Shown: positions 27,784 to 36,474 of the stretch, one piece after another
Position numbering within the stretch: the first letter of the stretch is position 1
Layout: the number at the start of each line of letters is the position of its first letter
Origin: Rhizobium sp. 16-488-2b
Lineage (GTDB): Bacteria; Pseudomonadota; Alphaproteobacteria; Rhizobiales; Rhizobiaceae
Length of the DNA stretch: 64,000 nucleotides
Reading direction: 5' to 3'
Assembly (NCBI RefSeq): GCF_017741815.1
Contig: NZ_JAGHMF010000008.1
Span: forward strand, 334,542 to 398,541
Notes under the pieces: model-generated
What the model was told of the DNA's origin: nothing
The model's input: only the letters and a program-made list of their open reading frames with translations
Databases searched by the model: none
Translations under genes and position numbers: made by a program

Positions 27784-29206
27784 ATGCCTGCTTATCCCTG
27801 CCCTGCTTCGCAACCGCGATCGGAAGCCGCACGCTCACCACGAGGCCGCCGCCATCCGCCTCGGCAAGAATGACCTCGCCGCCGGCGCCGTCGACCACTT
27901 CGCGAACGATCGCCAGCCCCAAGCCGCTCCCTTCACCCTCAGTGCCGAGCACCCGATAAAACCGCTCGAAGACCTGCTCGCGCTCGGCCGCTGGAATACC
28001 CGGTCCATTGTCCTCGACATCGAGCACGGCGATATCACCCGCCCGGGCAACGGAAACCGTCACGGTGCCGCCAGGGCGGGTATAGCGAATGGCATTGTCG
28101 ACGAGGTTGACGAGCATCTCGCGCAGCATCGTCCCATCGCCCTCGACGGGACCGGAATCTGAAACTTCGAGGCCAAGATCGATATCGCGCTGTAGCGCCT
28201 GCTCGGCATGCGCGGCGACGATGTCCCTGGCCGTGGTTGCGAGATCGATGGTCTCGCTTCGCGGCCGCCGGCTGCCCGGCTCGGCGCGCGACAGCGTAAG
28301 CAGCTGACTGGCAAGACGGGAAACATGGCGAATGCTGCCGCGCAAGGCCTGCAGCGCCTCTTCGCGGCTGGCGTCGTCCGTCTCCCGTGCCGCGACGCCG
28401 GCCTGCATCGACATCAGGGCCAGCGGCGTTCGCAGTTGATGAGCGGCATTCGAAACAAATCGCCGCTGTGCGGCCATCTGGTTTTGAACGCGCTCCATAT
28501 GGTCGTTCAAGGCATGCACCAGCGGCTGAAATTCGGTCTGCACCATCTTGGGCGAAAGCGGATCCAATCGTTCGCGTCCGCGGGCGCGCACGGCATCGCG
28601 CAGCCGCAGCGCAGGCGCCAGCCCCCGCTGCAGCCCGACGATCGTAACCGCTCCTGCAAGCAGCACGAGCACGAACTGCTTGGAAAAATCATCCAACCAT
28701 AAGCGCCTACGCAAAGCGTATTGACTGTTATGGGTGCTCGCGACGGTGACGGAGATGGCACCGTTATCGGGAAGCCCGACGACAGGATGATTGAGCGTCA
28801 GCGCCCGAACGGTCGAATTCCGGAACGCCAGATCCTGCCCCGTGCGGTCGACCGTCGGCAGCGGCAGGTCCGGAAAGCCGCCAATCAGGTTTCCCCAGGC
28901 GGTGATGATCTGGTAGAAAACCTGGTCTCCATAGCCGGTATCGAACATCTCAAGTGCGGCCGGCGGAATGTCCGCCTCAACATTGCCGCCCTCGTCGACC
29001 CGCACCGCTTCCGCGATCACCCGGGCGGAGCTCAACAACGTGCGGTCGGTGACGAGCTTCGCCGTCTGGTCGGCCGTCTGGTAGCTTTCGTAGAGATTGA
29101 AGCAGATGGCGCCGATGAGGGTGAGGACAACCCAGGCCAGAAGCTGGGCGCGCAAACTCTGCCGCAGCGCCCAGACAGCGATCAGCATGCCCCGCAGACG
29201 ACGCAT
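27782..29206 (-). CDS. Sensor histidine kinase, TctE/QseC type
   Basis: 474 residues from ATG 29206. Transmembrane segment 1 (AQLLAWVVLTLIGAICFN) then a periplasmic 2CSK_N-like domain (about 40-150), transmembrane segment 2 (FVLVLLAGAVTIVGL), HAMP-like linker, H-box SNAAHQLRTPLALM (phospho-His), N-box VDNAIRYT, G-boxes DNGPGIP and GSGLGLAIV. The start sits one base beyond the response-regulator stop (TAG-G-ATG). By family it may sense an organic acid; the neighbouring ABC importer is a possible target, by location only. Confidence 0.87.
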   Translation of the reverse strand: MRRLRGMLIAVWALRQSLRAQLLAWVVLTLIGAICFNLYESYQTADQTAKLVTDRTLLSSARVIAEAVRVDEGGNVEADIPPAALEMFDTGYGDQVFYQIITAWGNLIGGFPDLPLPTVDRTGQDLAFRNSTVRALTLNHPVVGLPDNGAISVTVASTHNSQYALRRRLWLDDFSKQFVLVLLAGAVTIVGLQRGLAPALRLRDAVRARGRERLDPLSPKMVQTEFQPLVHALNDHMERVQNQMAAQRRFVSNAAHQLRTPLALMSMQAGVAARETDDASREEALQALRGSIRHVSRLASQLLTLSRAEPGSRRPRSETIDLATTARDIVAAHAEQALQRDIDLGLEVSDSGPVEGDGTMLREMLVNLVDNAIRYTRPGGTVTVSVARAGDIAVLDVEDNGPGIPAAEREQVFERFYRVLGTEGEGSGLGLAIVREVVDGAGGEVILAEADGGGLVVSVRLPIAVAKQGRDKQA

Positions 29207-29207
29207 C

Positions 29208-29876
29208 CTAGGACGCGTCCCGCAACAGATATCCGAGACCACGCAACGTCGCGATCTGGGCCGAGCTCGCCTCGAGCTTCTTGCGCAATCGGTGGACGTA
29301 GATCTCGATGGCACTCGGGTCGGCTTCGTCGTCGAAACCGAAGATGCTTTCAGAAAGGGCGGCCTTGGAGACCGTCGTTCCGACGCGCGTTATCAGATGT
29401 TCGAGAACGGCGTGCTCCCTGGGAGTCAGCGCAAGCGGTTCGCCTTTGAGGGAGAACTGTCGCGTGGCACCGGCAAAGACAAGATCGCCGACCACCACCT
29501 CCGGCGCGGCGCGATCCTGTCCGCGGCGGACAATTGCTCTTATGCGCGCCTCGAGCTCAGCGATCTCGAAGGGCTTCGCAAGGTAATCATCGGCACCGCT
29601 ATCGAGACCCGCGACACGACCGTCGAGGCTGGCATTTGCCGTCAGGATGATGACTGGAACCCTCTCACCGCTTTGCCGGAGCCGCTTCAGAAGCGTCATG
29701 CCGTCGATCTTCGGGATGGAAAGGTCGAGGATAACAGCCGAGTAGCGCGCGACCTTCAGCATCAATTCCGCATCCTCGCCATCGAAGGCAATGTCGACCG
29801 CATATTGTGCCTGGCGCAGAGCCTTCGCGAGCCAATCGGCGAGCTCTTTATTGTCTTCGACGATGAGGATTTTCAT
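29208..29876 (-). CDS. OmpR-family response regulator, TctD/QseB type
   Basis: 222 residues from MKILIVEDNKELADW at 29876. Receiver with acidic pair ED, phospho-Asp in ILDLSIPKIDG, and Lys in YLAKPF. The C-terminal winged helix ends VYVHRLRKKLE..IATLRGLGYLL. First gene of the two-gene operon with the kinase. The longer frame (from 29963) adds a non-homologous leader and is rejected. Confidence 0.9.
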   Translation of the reverse strand: MKILIVEDNKELADWLAKALRQAQYAVDIAFDGEDAELMLKVARYSAVILDLSIPKIDGMTLLKRLRQSGERVPVIILTANASLDGRVAGLDSGADDYLAKPFEIAELEARIRAIVRRGQDRAAPEVVVGDLVFAGATRQFSLKGEPLALTPREHAVLEHLITRVGTTVSKAALSESIFGFDDEADPSAIEIYVHRLRKKLEASSAQIATLRGLGYLLRDAS

Positions 29877-30007
29877 ATGCGAGCTATAGCATTTCGCCCG
29901 ACCGCAATGGAAGATAGTTGGTGCTGGAGCGCTGTCTCTGATCTGTCTCGGCTCCGGTATCAACTGAACGGCTAGTCAGACCGAGTTGGCACGAACACGA
30001 CCGCCTC

Positions 30008-31018
30008 TCAAGCCATCTTATCGAGGTCGGCCAAGGTGATCGCGTATTCGAGTGGCTGACCGCTCGCGTATCGCTCTATCTCGTCGACCGCCATTTCGCC
30101 CAATCGCGTCCGCTCGAGGCCGACGGCGCCTGCGATATGTGGTGTCAGGAACACGTTCGGCAACTCGTAGAACGCGGATGCTGCTTCCGGGATCTCAGGG
30201 TCGGTCACATCTATGATCGCGTCAATCCGACCGGCCGAAAGCGTGGCGAGAAGTGCAGCCTCGTCGATGAGGGCGCCGCGTGCCGTATTGATGAGCGTCG
30301 CGCCGTCCTTCATCAGCGCCAGCCTCTGGGCATCGATCATATGACGTGTCGATGGCAGCGAGGGCGCGTGCAGCGAGACGATGTCGGCGCCGCGCATCAG
30401 GGTATCGAGGTCAGCCTTCTCGGCCCCGATCGCCGCGCACTCCGGTGCACTCAACGTCGGGTCAAAAAGGATGACCTTGAAATTGAAGGGCTTCAGCAGA
30501 TCGATCACGCGCCGGCCGATGCGCGACGCGCCGATGATGCCAACGGTGCGGTCGTAGTTTCCGATCGCAAGCCGCTGCATCGGATGGGTGCGATCACGGT
30601 TGCGGTCCGCGACGTAAGTGTCGCGAAATCGGAAAACCTGCTTGCCGGCGAAGAGGATGGCGGCAAGCGTGAATTCGGCCACCGGGACCGCGTTCGCCTC
30701 GGCCGCATGACTGATGGCGATGCCTGCGCGAAACACGTCTTCGTCGATCAAGCCCTTCACCGTTCCCGCCGCATGGGCGATCATCTTCAGCCCTACGGCT
30801 ACCGAAAGCACATCGCCGCCGACATATGGGGCGCCCCATCCGGTTATGAGGATTTCCGTTTCGGGCAATATGCGCTTGGCGCGTCCGTCGACAAAGGTCT
30901 GCAACGGCTCCCGGTCGAGCAGTCGGCCCACACTTTCCAGCCGGTCGAGAAGGCGATCGGGGAGAACGTGCTCTGTCCGCCCTGGGTGCATGGCAAGCGC
31001 GATACCCGGTCGGCTCAT
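30008..31018 (-). CDS. D-2-hydroxyacid dehydrogenase family protein
   Basis: 336 residues. Rossmann motif VGIIGASRIGRRV (usual third Gly is Ser), catalytic Arg in NTARGALID, Glu-region DVTDPEIPE and His in TPHIAGA. A long N-terminal catalytic domain precedes it (about 1-110). It overlaps the DUF2264 gene by four bases (ATGA), and that gene overlaps lacI in the same way, so the three are translationally coupled. Substrate unknown; such enzymes often accompany DUF2264 genes in sugar loci. Confidence 0.82.
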   Translation of the reverse strand: MSRPGIALAMHPGRTEHVLPDRLLDRLESVGRLLDREPLQTFVDGRAKRILPETEILITGWGAPYVGGDVLSVAVGLKMIAHAAGTVKGLIDEDVFRAGIAISHAAEANAVPVAEFTLAAILFAGKQVFRFRDTYVADRNRDRTHPMQRLAIGNYDRTVGIIGASRIGRRVIDLLKPFNFKVILFDPTLSAPECAAIGAEKADLDTLMRGADIVSLHAPSLPSTRHMIDAQRLALMKDGATLINTARGALIDEAALLATLSAGRIDAIIDVTDPEIPEAASAFYELPNVFLTPHIAGAVGLERTRLGEMAVDEIERYASGQPLEYAITLADLDKMA

Positions 31019-32880
31019 AGCATCTGCCCCGGCGCTTCTATGGCGCTGACGGTTATGCCGTCCTTCGCTATGCGGGCCTCAAGCGCCGAGATGTCAGGTG
31101 CCGCCGGAGGCGTAGTCCATGCGCCGGAAGCCTCGGCCGGGTCATCCAACGCGAGCACGGCGGTGATGAGGACGGTTTCACCGGCCGGGATTTCACCGCG
31201 CAATTGAGGGATAAGCGTTTTGGCGACGATCAGGTTGGTGTTCGGCAGAGCTTTCTGCGCCAGCCCAGCTCGCTTCACTGTCGAACCCAGATCGACAATG
31301 CCGGAGAAGTCGGCATCGCCGATGACGTGGGCGCTGCCCGGCCCTACCTCAAGCACATCCAGATCGAAGTCTCGCTTGGCAATCGCAAAGCCGCCTTCAG
31401 CGGTTTGCAGCGGGCGCGGCGAATTGATCTTGTGGACGCGGATGTGCCAGGGCGCTGCGGGGATCAGCCAGGTTTCGACGGAAACACTCTTGAATGGCGA
31501 CCATCTTGAATAGAGCACGTCGCCGGCGAGCTTTGCTTCGACGTTCGTCTCGCGCACGCGGTAGTGCAATCCGTCGTCGCTGAAGGCGAGCGCGGAATCG
31601 AATGCACCGCCGGCGAAGCTCCGTTCATCGGCTTCGACGCTGAAGCCATAGCGTGCCGAATATGCGAACTTCGCGTATTTCTCGGTCCCAAACCGCATCT
31701 GGAGATTTTCTTGTCCCGAAGACAGGGCGACGACATCGCCACCTGCCCGCATCAGCACCATGCCGGGATGGCGCTGCGGCGAGACGCTTTCGCTTGGTGC
31801 AGGCGCCTTCTCCTTCGCGGTCCAGAACGGGTGGTCATCCGCGATCGCCAGCGGCAGAAAGGCCTTGAACGCCCAATAGGGCGATCCCGCCGAGTTGTAG
31901 CTTTCCGACATCAGCAGGTTTGGATACCCGAAGCCGATCGACAGGATGCCGTCGCGATTGGTCATCGGCTTGTCCTTCCACCAGCGCAGGTGCTGCAGGC
32001 AAAGGTGCTTGATCTCGCCCCAGGGCAGCGCCTCCAGATCGGCAAAGGCGAGCGCCGACCAGAAGCCGGCGCAAGCGAAACGATAAGTCAGGCTGCGGCC
32101 GAAGGGGATAGTCGCGCCATCAGGTGCAAACCAGTTGCGAAAATCTTTAGCGAACAGAACGGCACGTTCGCGGTAGCGCTTCGCGTAGTCGTCATCAACA
32201 AGCTTGGAATAGATCAGCCCATAGAAATGCATGGCGAAGGGAATGTAGTGGTCGATGCGGCGCACGTTCCCGTCGCGATACCAGCCGTCACCGATATAGA
32301 AGCCCTCGAGCTCCTCGAGATATTGCCTCGTCAGGCCGCGGTCGAACTCGGCGCCGACGCGATCAAGAGCGATGTCGACGAAGATGCGGAAGAACTTCCA
32401 GTTATTGTCGGCATAATCGAACTGCCGAGCATGCTTGAGATAGGCGATGACATTTGCCCGCGCCGGCTCGCTCAGAGGCTCCCAGATCTTGTCGGGGACA
32501 AGCGCCAGCGCGAAACCGAGCGCCGCGAGCTCGACCATGCGCTGGTCGCGCCCGTTGACCGCGCCCCAATATTCCGGGTGCTCCGGATCCGTGCCGTTCG
32601 CAAGCCCCTCCGCAAAACGCTGCCAATGGGCAAAATCGCCTTTTCCAGCTCCAAGCGGCGCCAAACCCCAGAGAGGACGGGCAAACCCTTCCAAGTCCGC
32701 GGCCGCGCGGTCAAAATGGGCGCCGGCACCATCCAGGCGAACGCGTGCATTGCCCTTCGAGAAATAGGGGAGCAACGGATCGAAGAGGTCGAGGAGCGCG
32801 CGGCTCATGTCCTCGCGCGTCTCCAGCGGGTTGCCTGCTAACGGATTGGCGCTGGCCGGATCATAGGTCATCTCTATCAC
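31015..32880 (-). CDS. DUF2264 domain protein
   Basis: 621 residues, of the size of DUF2264 proteins (PF10022). Recognised by LETREDMSRALLDLF near the start, RPLWGLAPLGAG, the helical LAFADLEALPWGEIKHL region (alpha/alpha barrel) and the C-terminal beta part. No signal peptide. The alpha/alpha-barrel-plus-beta architecture is like that of glycoside hydrolases and polysaccharide lyases, so a sugar-active enzyme is likely, but the activity is not established. Located between the dehydrogenase and lacI. Confidence 0.82.
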   Translation of the reverse strand: MIEMTYDPASANPLAGNPLETREDMSRALLDLFDPLLPYFSKGNARVRLDGAGAHFDRAAADLEGFARPLWGLAPLGAGKGDFAHWQRFAEGLANGTDPEHPEYWGAVNGRDQRMVELAALGFALALVPDKIWEPLSEPARANVIAYLKHARQFDYADNNWKFFRIFVDIALDRVGAEFDRGLTRQYLEELEGFYIGDGWYRDGNVRRIDHYIPFAMHFYGLIYSKLVDDDYAKRYRERAVLFAKDFRNWFAPDGATIPFGRSLTYRFACAGFWSALAFADLEALPWGEIKHLCLQHLRWWKDKPMTNRDGILSIGFGYPNLLMSESYNSAGSPYWAFKAFLPLAIADDHPFWTAKEKAPAPSESVSPQRHPGMVLMRAGGDVVALSSGQENLQMRFGTEKYAKFAYSARYGFSVEADERSFAGGAFDSALAFSDDGLHYRVRETNVEAKLAGDVLYSRWSPFKSVSVETWLIPAAPWHIRVHKINSPRPLQTAEGGFAIAKRDFDLDVLEVGPGSAHVIGDADFSGIVDLGSTVKRAGLAQKALPNTNLIVAKTLIPQLRGEIPAGETVLITAVLALDDPAEASGAWTTPPAAPDISALEARIAKDGITVSAIEAPGQML

Positions 32881-33908
32881 TCATCGGTTTTCGGCATTGG
32901 TACGGTACCCCCCACAACGGGGACGACCGCATGGCATACGTGACGCGCCGGCGCTGTCCGGTCTTGGAACCTGTCGATCATCAAGCCGATGGCCTCGCGG
33001 CCGAGAGCGCCCCGATCGACGCGCATGGTGGAGAGCGGCGGGTTGGTCATCAAGGCGCAGGGCAGATCGTCGAAGCCGACGATCGCGAAGTCTTCCGGCA
33101 CACGAAGGCCCGCCTCGGTGACGGCCTCCAGAACACCGACAGCAATGAAGTCGTTCATGCAGAAAGCGGCAGTGAAGCCCGCGTTTTCACCCAGGATGGC
33201 GGCCATCAATTCATGAGCTTCCCGGCTGGCGCTGCCTTGGAAACTCATCGGAACCATCCGGCTCGCGGCTCCCTCCACGGTGGCGATCGCCGCGTCGAAG
33301 CCCCTGAGGCGTTCGCGGATGGTATGGCGATGTGAACCGGTGAAATGCAGGATTTTGCGATGTCCCGCCGCAAGCAACCTCTCGCCGGCCTGAAGGGCGC
33401 CGAAGAAGTTGGCGGGAGAGACACCGTCGAGGCGAAGCTGCGGATCAGTGCCATTGACGAGAACGACCGGAATCTTCTCCGCCTCGATCCACTGTCGAAG
33501 CGCAGGGTTGGGATCGATACCGACCAGGAACAGGCCTTCCGCGTTCGTGGCCTTCATCTGGTCGCGAATGACATCAGGCATGGCGCGATCCTCACGCACC
33601 AGCCGGACTTCGAAGGACATTCCCGCCTCCGCCGCACCCACGCGCAAGCCTTCCACGATCGTTTCGTAAAAGACGCTGAGCCCACCTGTTGCGCCGTCAC
33701 TGGCAATCAAGGCAAGACCACCCGGCATTGGTTCCGAGGAGCCTTTGGTCTGGTAGCCATGCTCGGCCGCAATGCGCAAGATGTGCTGCCGAACGCTTTC
33801 GCTGATACCAGGCTCATTCGCCAGCACACGCGACACGGTCGATACGGAAACGCCTGCGGCGGCGGCAATATCGGCCTGACGCGGCCGCTTTGATTTAATA
33901 TCACTCAT
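32877..33908 (-). CDS. LacI-family transcriptional regulator
   Basis: 343 residues from ATG 33908. N-terminal helix-turn-helix RQADIAAAAGVSVSTVSRVLAN, then a periplasmic-binding-like effector domain with DFIAVGVLEA, EDFAIVGFDDLP and TNPPLSTMRVDR. It leads the three-gene minus operon and is divergent from the sugar-binding protein. The perfect palindrome at 33931 directly upstream is its likely operator, so it probably controls both sides. Confidence 0.92.
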   Translation of the reverse strand: MSDIKSKRPRQADIAAAAGVSVSTVSRVLANEPGISESVRQHILRIAAEHGYQTKGSSEPMPGGLALIASDGATGGLSVFYETIVEGLRVGAAEAGMSFEVRLVREDRAMPDVIRDQMKATNAEGLFLVGIDPNPALRQWIEAEKIPVVLVNGTDPQLRLDGVSPANFFGALQAGERLLAAGHRKILHFTGSHRHTIRERLRGFDAAIATVEGAASRMVPMSFQGSASREAHELMAAILGENAGFTAAFCMNDFIAVGVLEAVTEAGLRVPEDFAIVGFDDLPCALMTNPPLSTMRVDRGALGREAIGLMIDRFQDRTAPARHVCHAVVPVVGGTVPMPKTDE

Positions 33909-33930
33909 AAACGCAGAGTTATGCAAATTA

Positions 33931-33942
33931 TGCAAATTTGCA
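33931..33942. promoter_or_regulatory. LacI-type operator, perfect palindrome
   Basis: TGCAAATTTGCA is self-complementary over 12 bases and lies 23 bases before lacI in the 137-base divergent region. A further half-site ATGCAAAT (33921) and TTGCAAA (about 33959) flank it. Confidence 0.7.
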
Positions 33943-34045
33943 ACATAAATGTATTCTGTTGCAAACGGAAAGTTTTTGCGTACTCTTCCCACCACATGCC
34001 CGAAAGGCGTTGGAGGACGCCGGGCAGACAACCGGAGGAATCAGC

Positions 34046-35329
34046 ATGCAGATCAATCGACGTTCATTTCTGATGGGCTCCGCCGGCGTGGCGAGCGGCC
34101 TTGCACTCGGCGCCGGCATGCCGGCCTTCGCGGCGGACACACAGCTGCGCGCCATGTGGTGGGGCTCGAACGATCGGGCAAAGCGCACGCTCGACGTCGC
34201 CCGGCTTTATCAAGGCAAGACACCTGGCGTGTCGATCATCGGCGAATCTCTTAGCGGGGACGGCTATTGGACCAAGCTCGCGACACAGATGGCCGGCCGC
34301 TCGATCGCGGATGTGTTCCAACTCGAGCCCGGAACGATCTCGGATTACTCGAAGCGCGGCGCCTGCCTGCCGCTCGATGAATTCGTGCCCTCGACGTTGA
34401 AGATCGATGCCTTCGGCAAGGACATACTGAGACTGACGACCGTGGACGAAAAGCTCTACGGCGTGGGTCTTGGCCTAAATTCCTTCGCGCTCTTCTTCGA
34501 TCAGACGGCATTCGAAACGGCCGGCATCCCCTTGCCCACGCCGGATCTTACCTGGGATGAATACGCCAAGCTGGCGGTCGAGCTCACGAAGGCGGTCGGC
34601 AAGACCAATTACGCGGGCGGCCCCTACGGCGCGCGCTACACCTACGTGTTCGACGCCTGGCTGCGCCAGCGCGGAAAGAGCCTGTACAAGGACGCGACGC
34701 TTGGCTTTGACGTCGAAGACGCCAAGGAGTGGTACAGCTTCTGGGAGGATCTGCGGAAGAAGGGCGGAACCGTCGCCGCCGATGTGCAGACGCTGGACCA
34801 GAACACGATCGACACAAATTGCCTCGCGCTCGGCAAGTCGGCAATGGGCATGGCCTATTCCAACCAGCTCGTGGGCTACCAGCTCCTCTCGAAGAACAAG
34901 CTCGCCATCACCATGCTGCCCCGCGAGAAGAAAGGCGGCCCATCAGGCCACTACTATCGCCCGGCTCTCATCTGGAGCGTTGGTGCGACCACGAAGAACG
35001 GCGAAGCCGCCGCACAGTTCATCAGCTTCTTCGTCAATGACCCGGAGGCCGGCAAGATCCTGGGTGTCGAGCGCGGCGTGCCGCTGTCGCCGGCAGTCCG
35101 CGAGGCGATTTTGCCGAACCTGAACCCGACAGAGCAGGATACCGTGAAATACGTGAACCTGCTCAAGGACCTGGTGGGCGACTATCCGGCACCCGCGCCT
35201 TTGGGATCGACGGAGTTCGACCAGCGCGTGCTGCGCCCGATTGCCGACGAGCTGGCGTTCGAGCGCACGACGCCCGCCGAAGCGGCGGCGCGGCTGGTCG
35301 AAGAAGGGAAAGCCACGATCCGCAGCTGA
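34046..35329 (+). CDS. Extracellular solute-binding protein (family 1), Tat-type signal
   Basis: 427 residues from ATG 34046, which follows GGAGGAATCAGC. The N-terminus has a twin-arginine pattern (NRRSFLMGSAG) and cleavage after AFA. The mature part has the family 1 sugar-binding fold with MWWGSNDRAKRT, VFQLEPG, a KLYGVGLGLNSF segment and AMGMAYSNQLVG. No permease or ATPase gene is adjacent, so it is an orphan binding protein in this window. The ligand is probably a di- or oligosaccharide, by analogy with DUF2264/ThuA loci. Confidence 0.88.
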   Translation: MQINRRSFLMGSAGVASGLALGAGMPAFAADTQLRAMWWGSNDRAKRTLDVARLYQGKTPGVSIIGESLSGDGYWTKLATQMAGRSIADVFQLEPGTISDYSKRGACLPLDEFVPSTLKIDAFGKDILRLTTVDEKLYGVGLGLNSFALFFDQTAFETAGIPLPTPDLTWDEYAKLAVELTKAVGKTNYAGGPYGARYTYVFDAWLRQRGKSLYKDATLGFDVEDAKEWYSFWEDLRKKGGTVAADVQTLDQNTIDTNCLALGKSAMGMAYSNQLVGYQLLSKNKLAITMLPREKKGGPSGHYYRPALIWSVGATTKNGEAAAQFISFFVNDPEAGKILGVERGVPLSPAVREAILPNLNPTEQDTVKYVNLLKDLVGDYPAPAPLGSTEFDQRVLRPIADELAFERTTPAEAAARLVEEGKATIRS

Positions 35330-35334
35330 TATCG

Positions 35335-35346
35335 TGCAAATTTGTG
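35335..35346. promoter_or_regulatory. Second LacI-type operator-like site
   Basis: TGCAAATTTGTG matches the palindrome at 33931 at ten of twelve bases. It lies just after the binding-protein stop (35329) and before the ThuA-like gene. An internal operator would place the last gene under separate or looping control. Confidence 0.4.
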
Positions 35347-35347
35347 G

Positions 35348-35374
35348 ACCGCCGGCGCGCCGCAGCCCGGCGGT
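35348..35374 (+). other. Intergenic hairpin
   Basis: ACCGCCGG / CCGGCGGT stem (35348-35355 with 35367-35374), 11-base loop and no T tail. Probably an mRNA-stabilising hairpin after the binding-protein gene rather than a full terminator. Confidence 0.4.
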
Positions 35375-35401
35375 TCAGCACATCAGAGATAGGGAAAGAT
35401 C

Positions 35402-36052
35402 ATGCGCAAGGCGATCATCGTTTGGGGCGGCTGGAAGGGTCACGAGCCGGAGCAATGCGCTCGCATCGTTGCCGGCCTGCTTGCCGAAGATGGCTTCCAG
35501 ACCGAAGTCACCAACGATCTCGGCATCTTCGGTTCGCCGAGGCTCGCTCAAGCCGATCTTCTCGTACCCGTAATCACGGGCGAGAGCCTCGAAAAGGCCC
35601 ATGCCGACGCCGTCGTGGAAGCCGTACGCGGAGGACTTGGGCTCGGTGGACACCACGGCTCGCTCGCGACCTCATTCAAGGACAGCGCCCCGTTCCGCTA
35701 TGTCTCAGGCGTGACCTGGGTCGCCCATCCCGGCAACATCATCGATTTTCGTGTTGCCGTGACGCGCCCGGAGGATTGTGTGATGCGGGGAATTCCAGAC
35801 TTCGACTATCGGTCCGAGCAATATTACCTGCACTACGACCCCTCGATCGAAATCCTCGCAACCACCACTTTCACCGGCGAACATGACCCGGCAGCCCGCA
35901 ACGTCACGATGCCGGTCGTCTTCAAGCGCCGATTTGGCACCGGCCGCGTCTTCTATTCAGCCCTCGGTCACATCGCCGCCGAATTCGATCATCCCCATAT
36001 GCCGCGGATACTGCGGCGGGGCTTGAACTGGGCCGCACGCCGGCAGCCATGA
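35402..36052 (+). CDS. ThuA-like domain protein
   Basis: 216 residues, ThuA-type (trehalose utilisation) with a glutamine-amidotransferase-like fold. Signs: IIVWGGWKGHEPEQ near the start, GLGGHHGSLATSF, the HPGNIIDFRV region and VFYSALGHIAAEFDHP at the end. In rhizobia ThuA/ThuB act on trehalose and related disaccharides. It is downstream of the binding protein and a LacI-like site. Exact reaction unknown. Confidence 0.85.
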   Translation: MRKAIIVWGGWKGHEPEQCARIVAGLLAEDGFQTEVTNDLGIFGSPRLAQADLLVPVITGESLEKAHADAVVEAVRGGLGLGGHHGSLATSFKDSAPFRYVSGVTWVAHPGNIIDFRVAVTRPEDCVMRGIPDFDYRSEQYYLHYDPSIEILATTTFTGEHDPAARNVTMPVVFKRRFGTGRVFYSALGHIAAEFDHPHMPRILRRGLNWAARRQP

Positions 36053-36474
36053 CTGTGCAGCCATCATACGGCCACGTGGACGCCAAACGCGCCGGCAACG
36101 TCGTCGCGACAATGTTGGGACCATCAGTAAGTCTGTGTGCTTCTGGCGAGAAGATTGGTTGAGGGCCCAATACACACACACTTGTAATTGCTTCGATTGC
36201 TGCTCCTCCGCCAGACCGCAATGAACGGCTATCTCAATGTCGCATGCGGCACGCCCGAAGACGGTGTGCGAACCGCGAGCCCGCGGACTTGGCCCGCCAA
36301 TAGCATACTTCCAGACCTCCACGTCTATCGTTTGGATCGAGGGCAAAGCCCACCTAATTGTTTGGCTGCGAGGCAATGAAGGACATCATTGCCTCATACC
36401 AGCAATCGATCATGCCAACTCGCGTTGGCGACGCGCAGGCGACGAAAACTCCATCGCTGCCTGCGCCCCGGCCG
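36053..36474. other. Intergenic region, no gene seen
   Basis: About 420 bases between the end of the ThuA-like gene and the 3' end of the molybdenum enzyme gene, both genes pointing into it. Open frames are short and atypical. A short CA tract (about 36171-36180) is the only repeat. No clear terminator. Confidence 0.4.

Noticed and set aside
31564..32841. 425-codon plus-strand frame opposite DUF2264
   Set aside because: Antisense shadow; the opposite strand has a recognised family over the whole length.
35348..35374. Rho-independent terminator after the orphan binding protein
   Set aside because: The hairpin is good but no T tract follows; listed as a stabilising hairpin instead.
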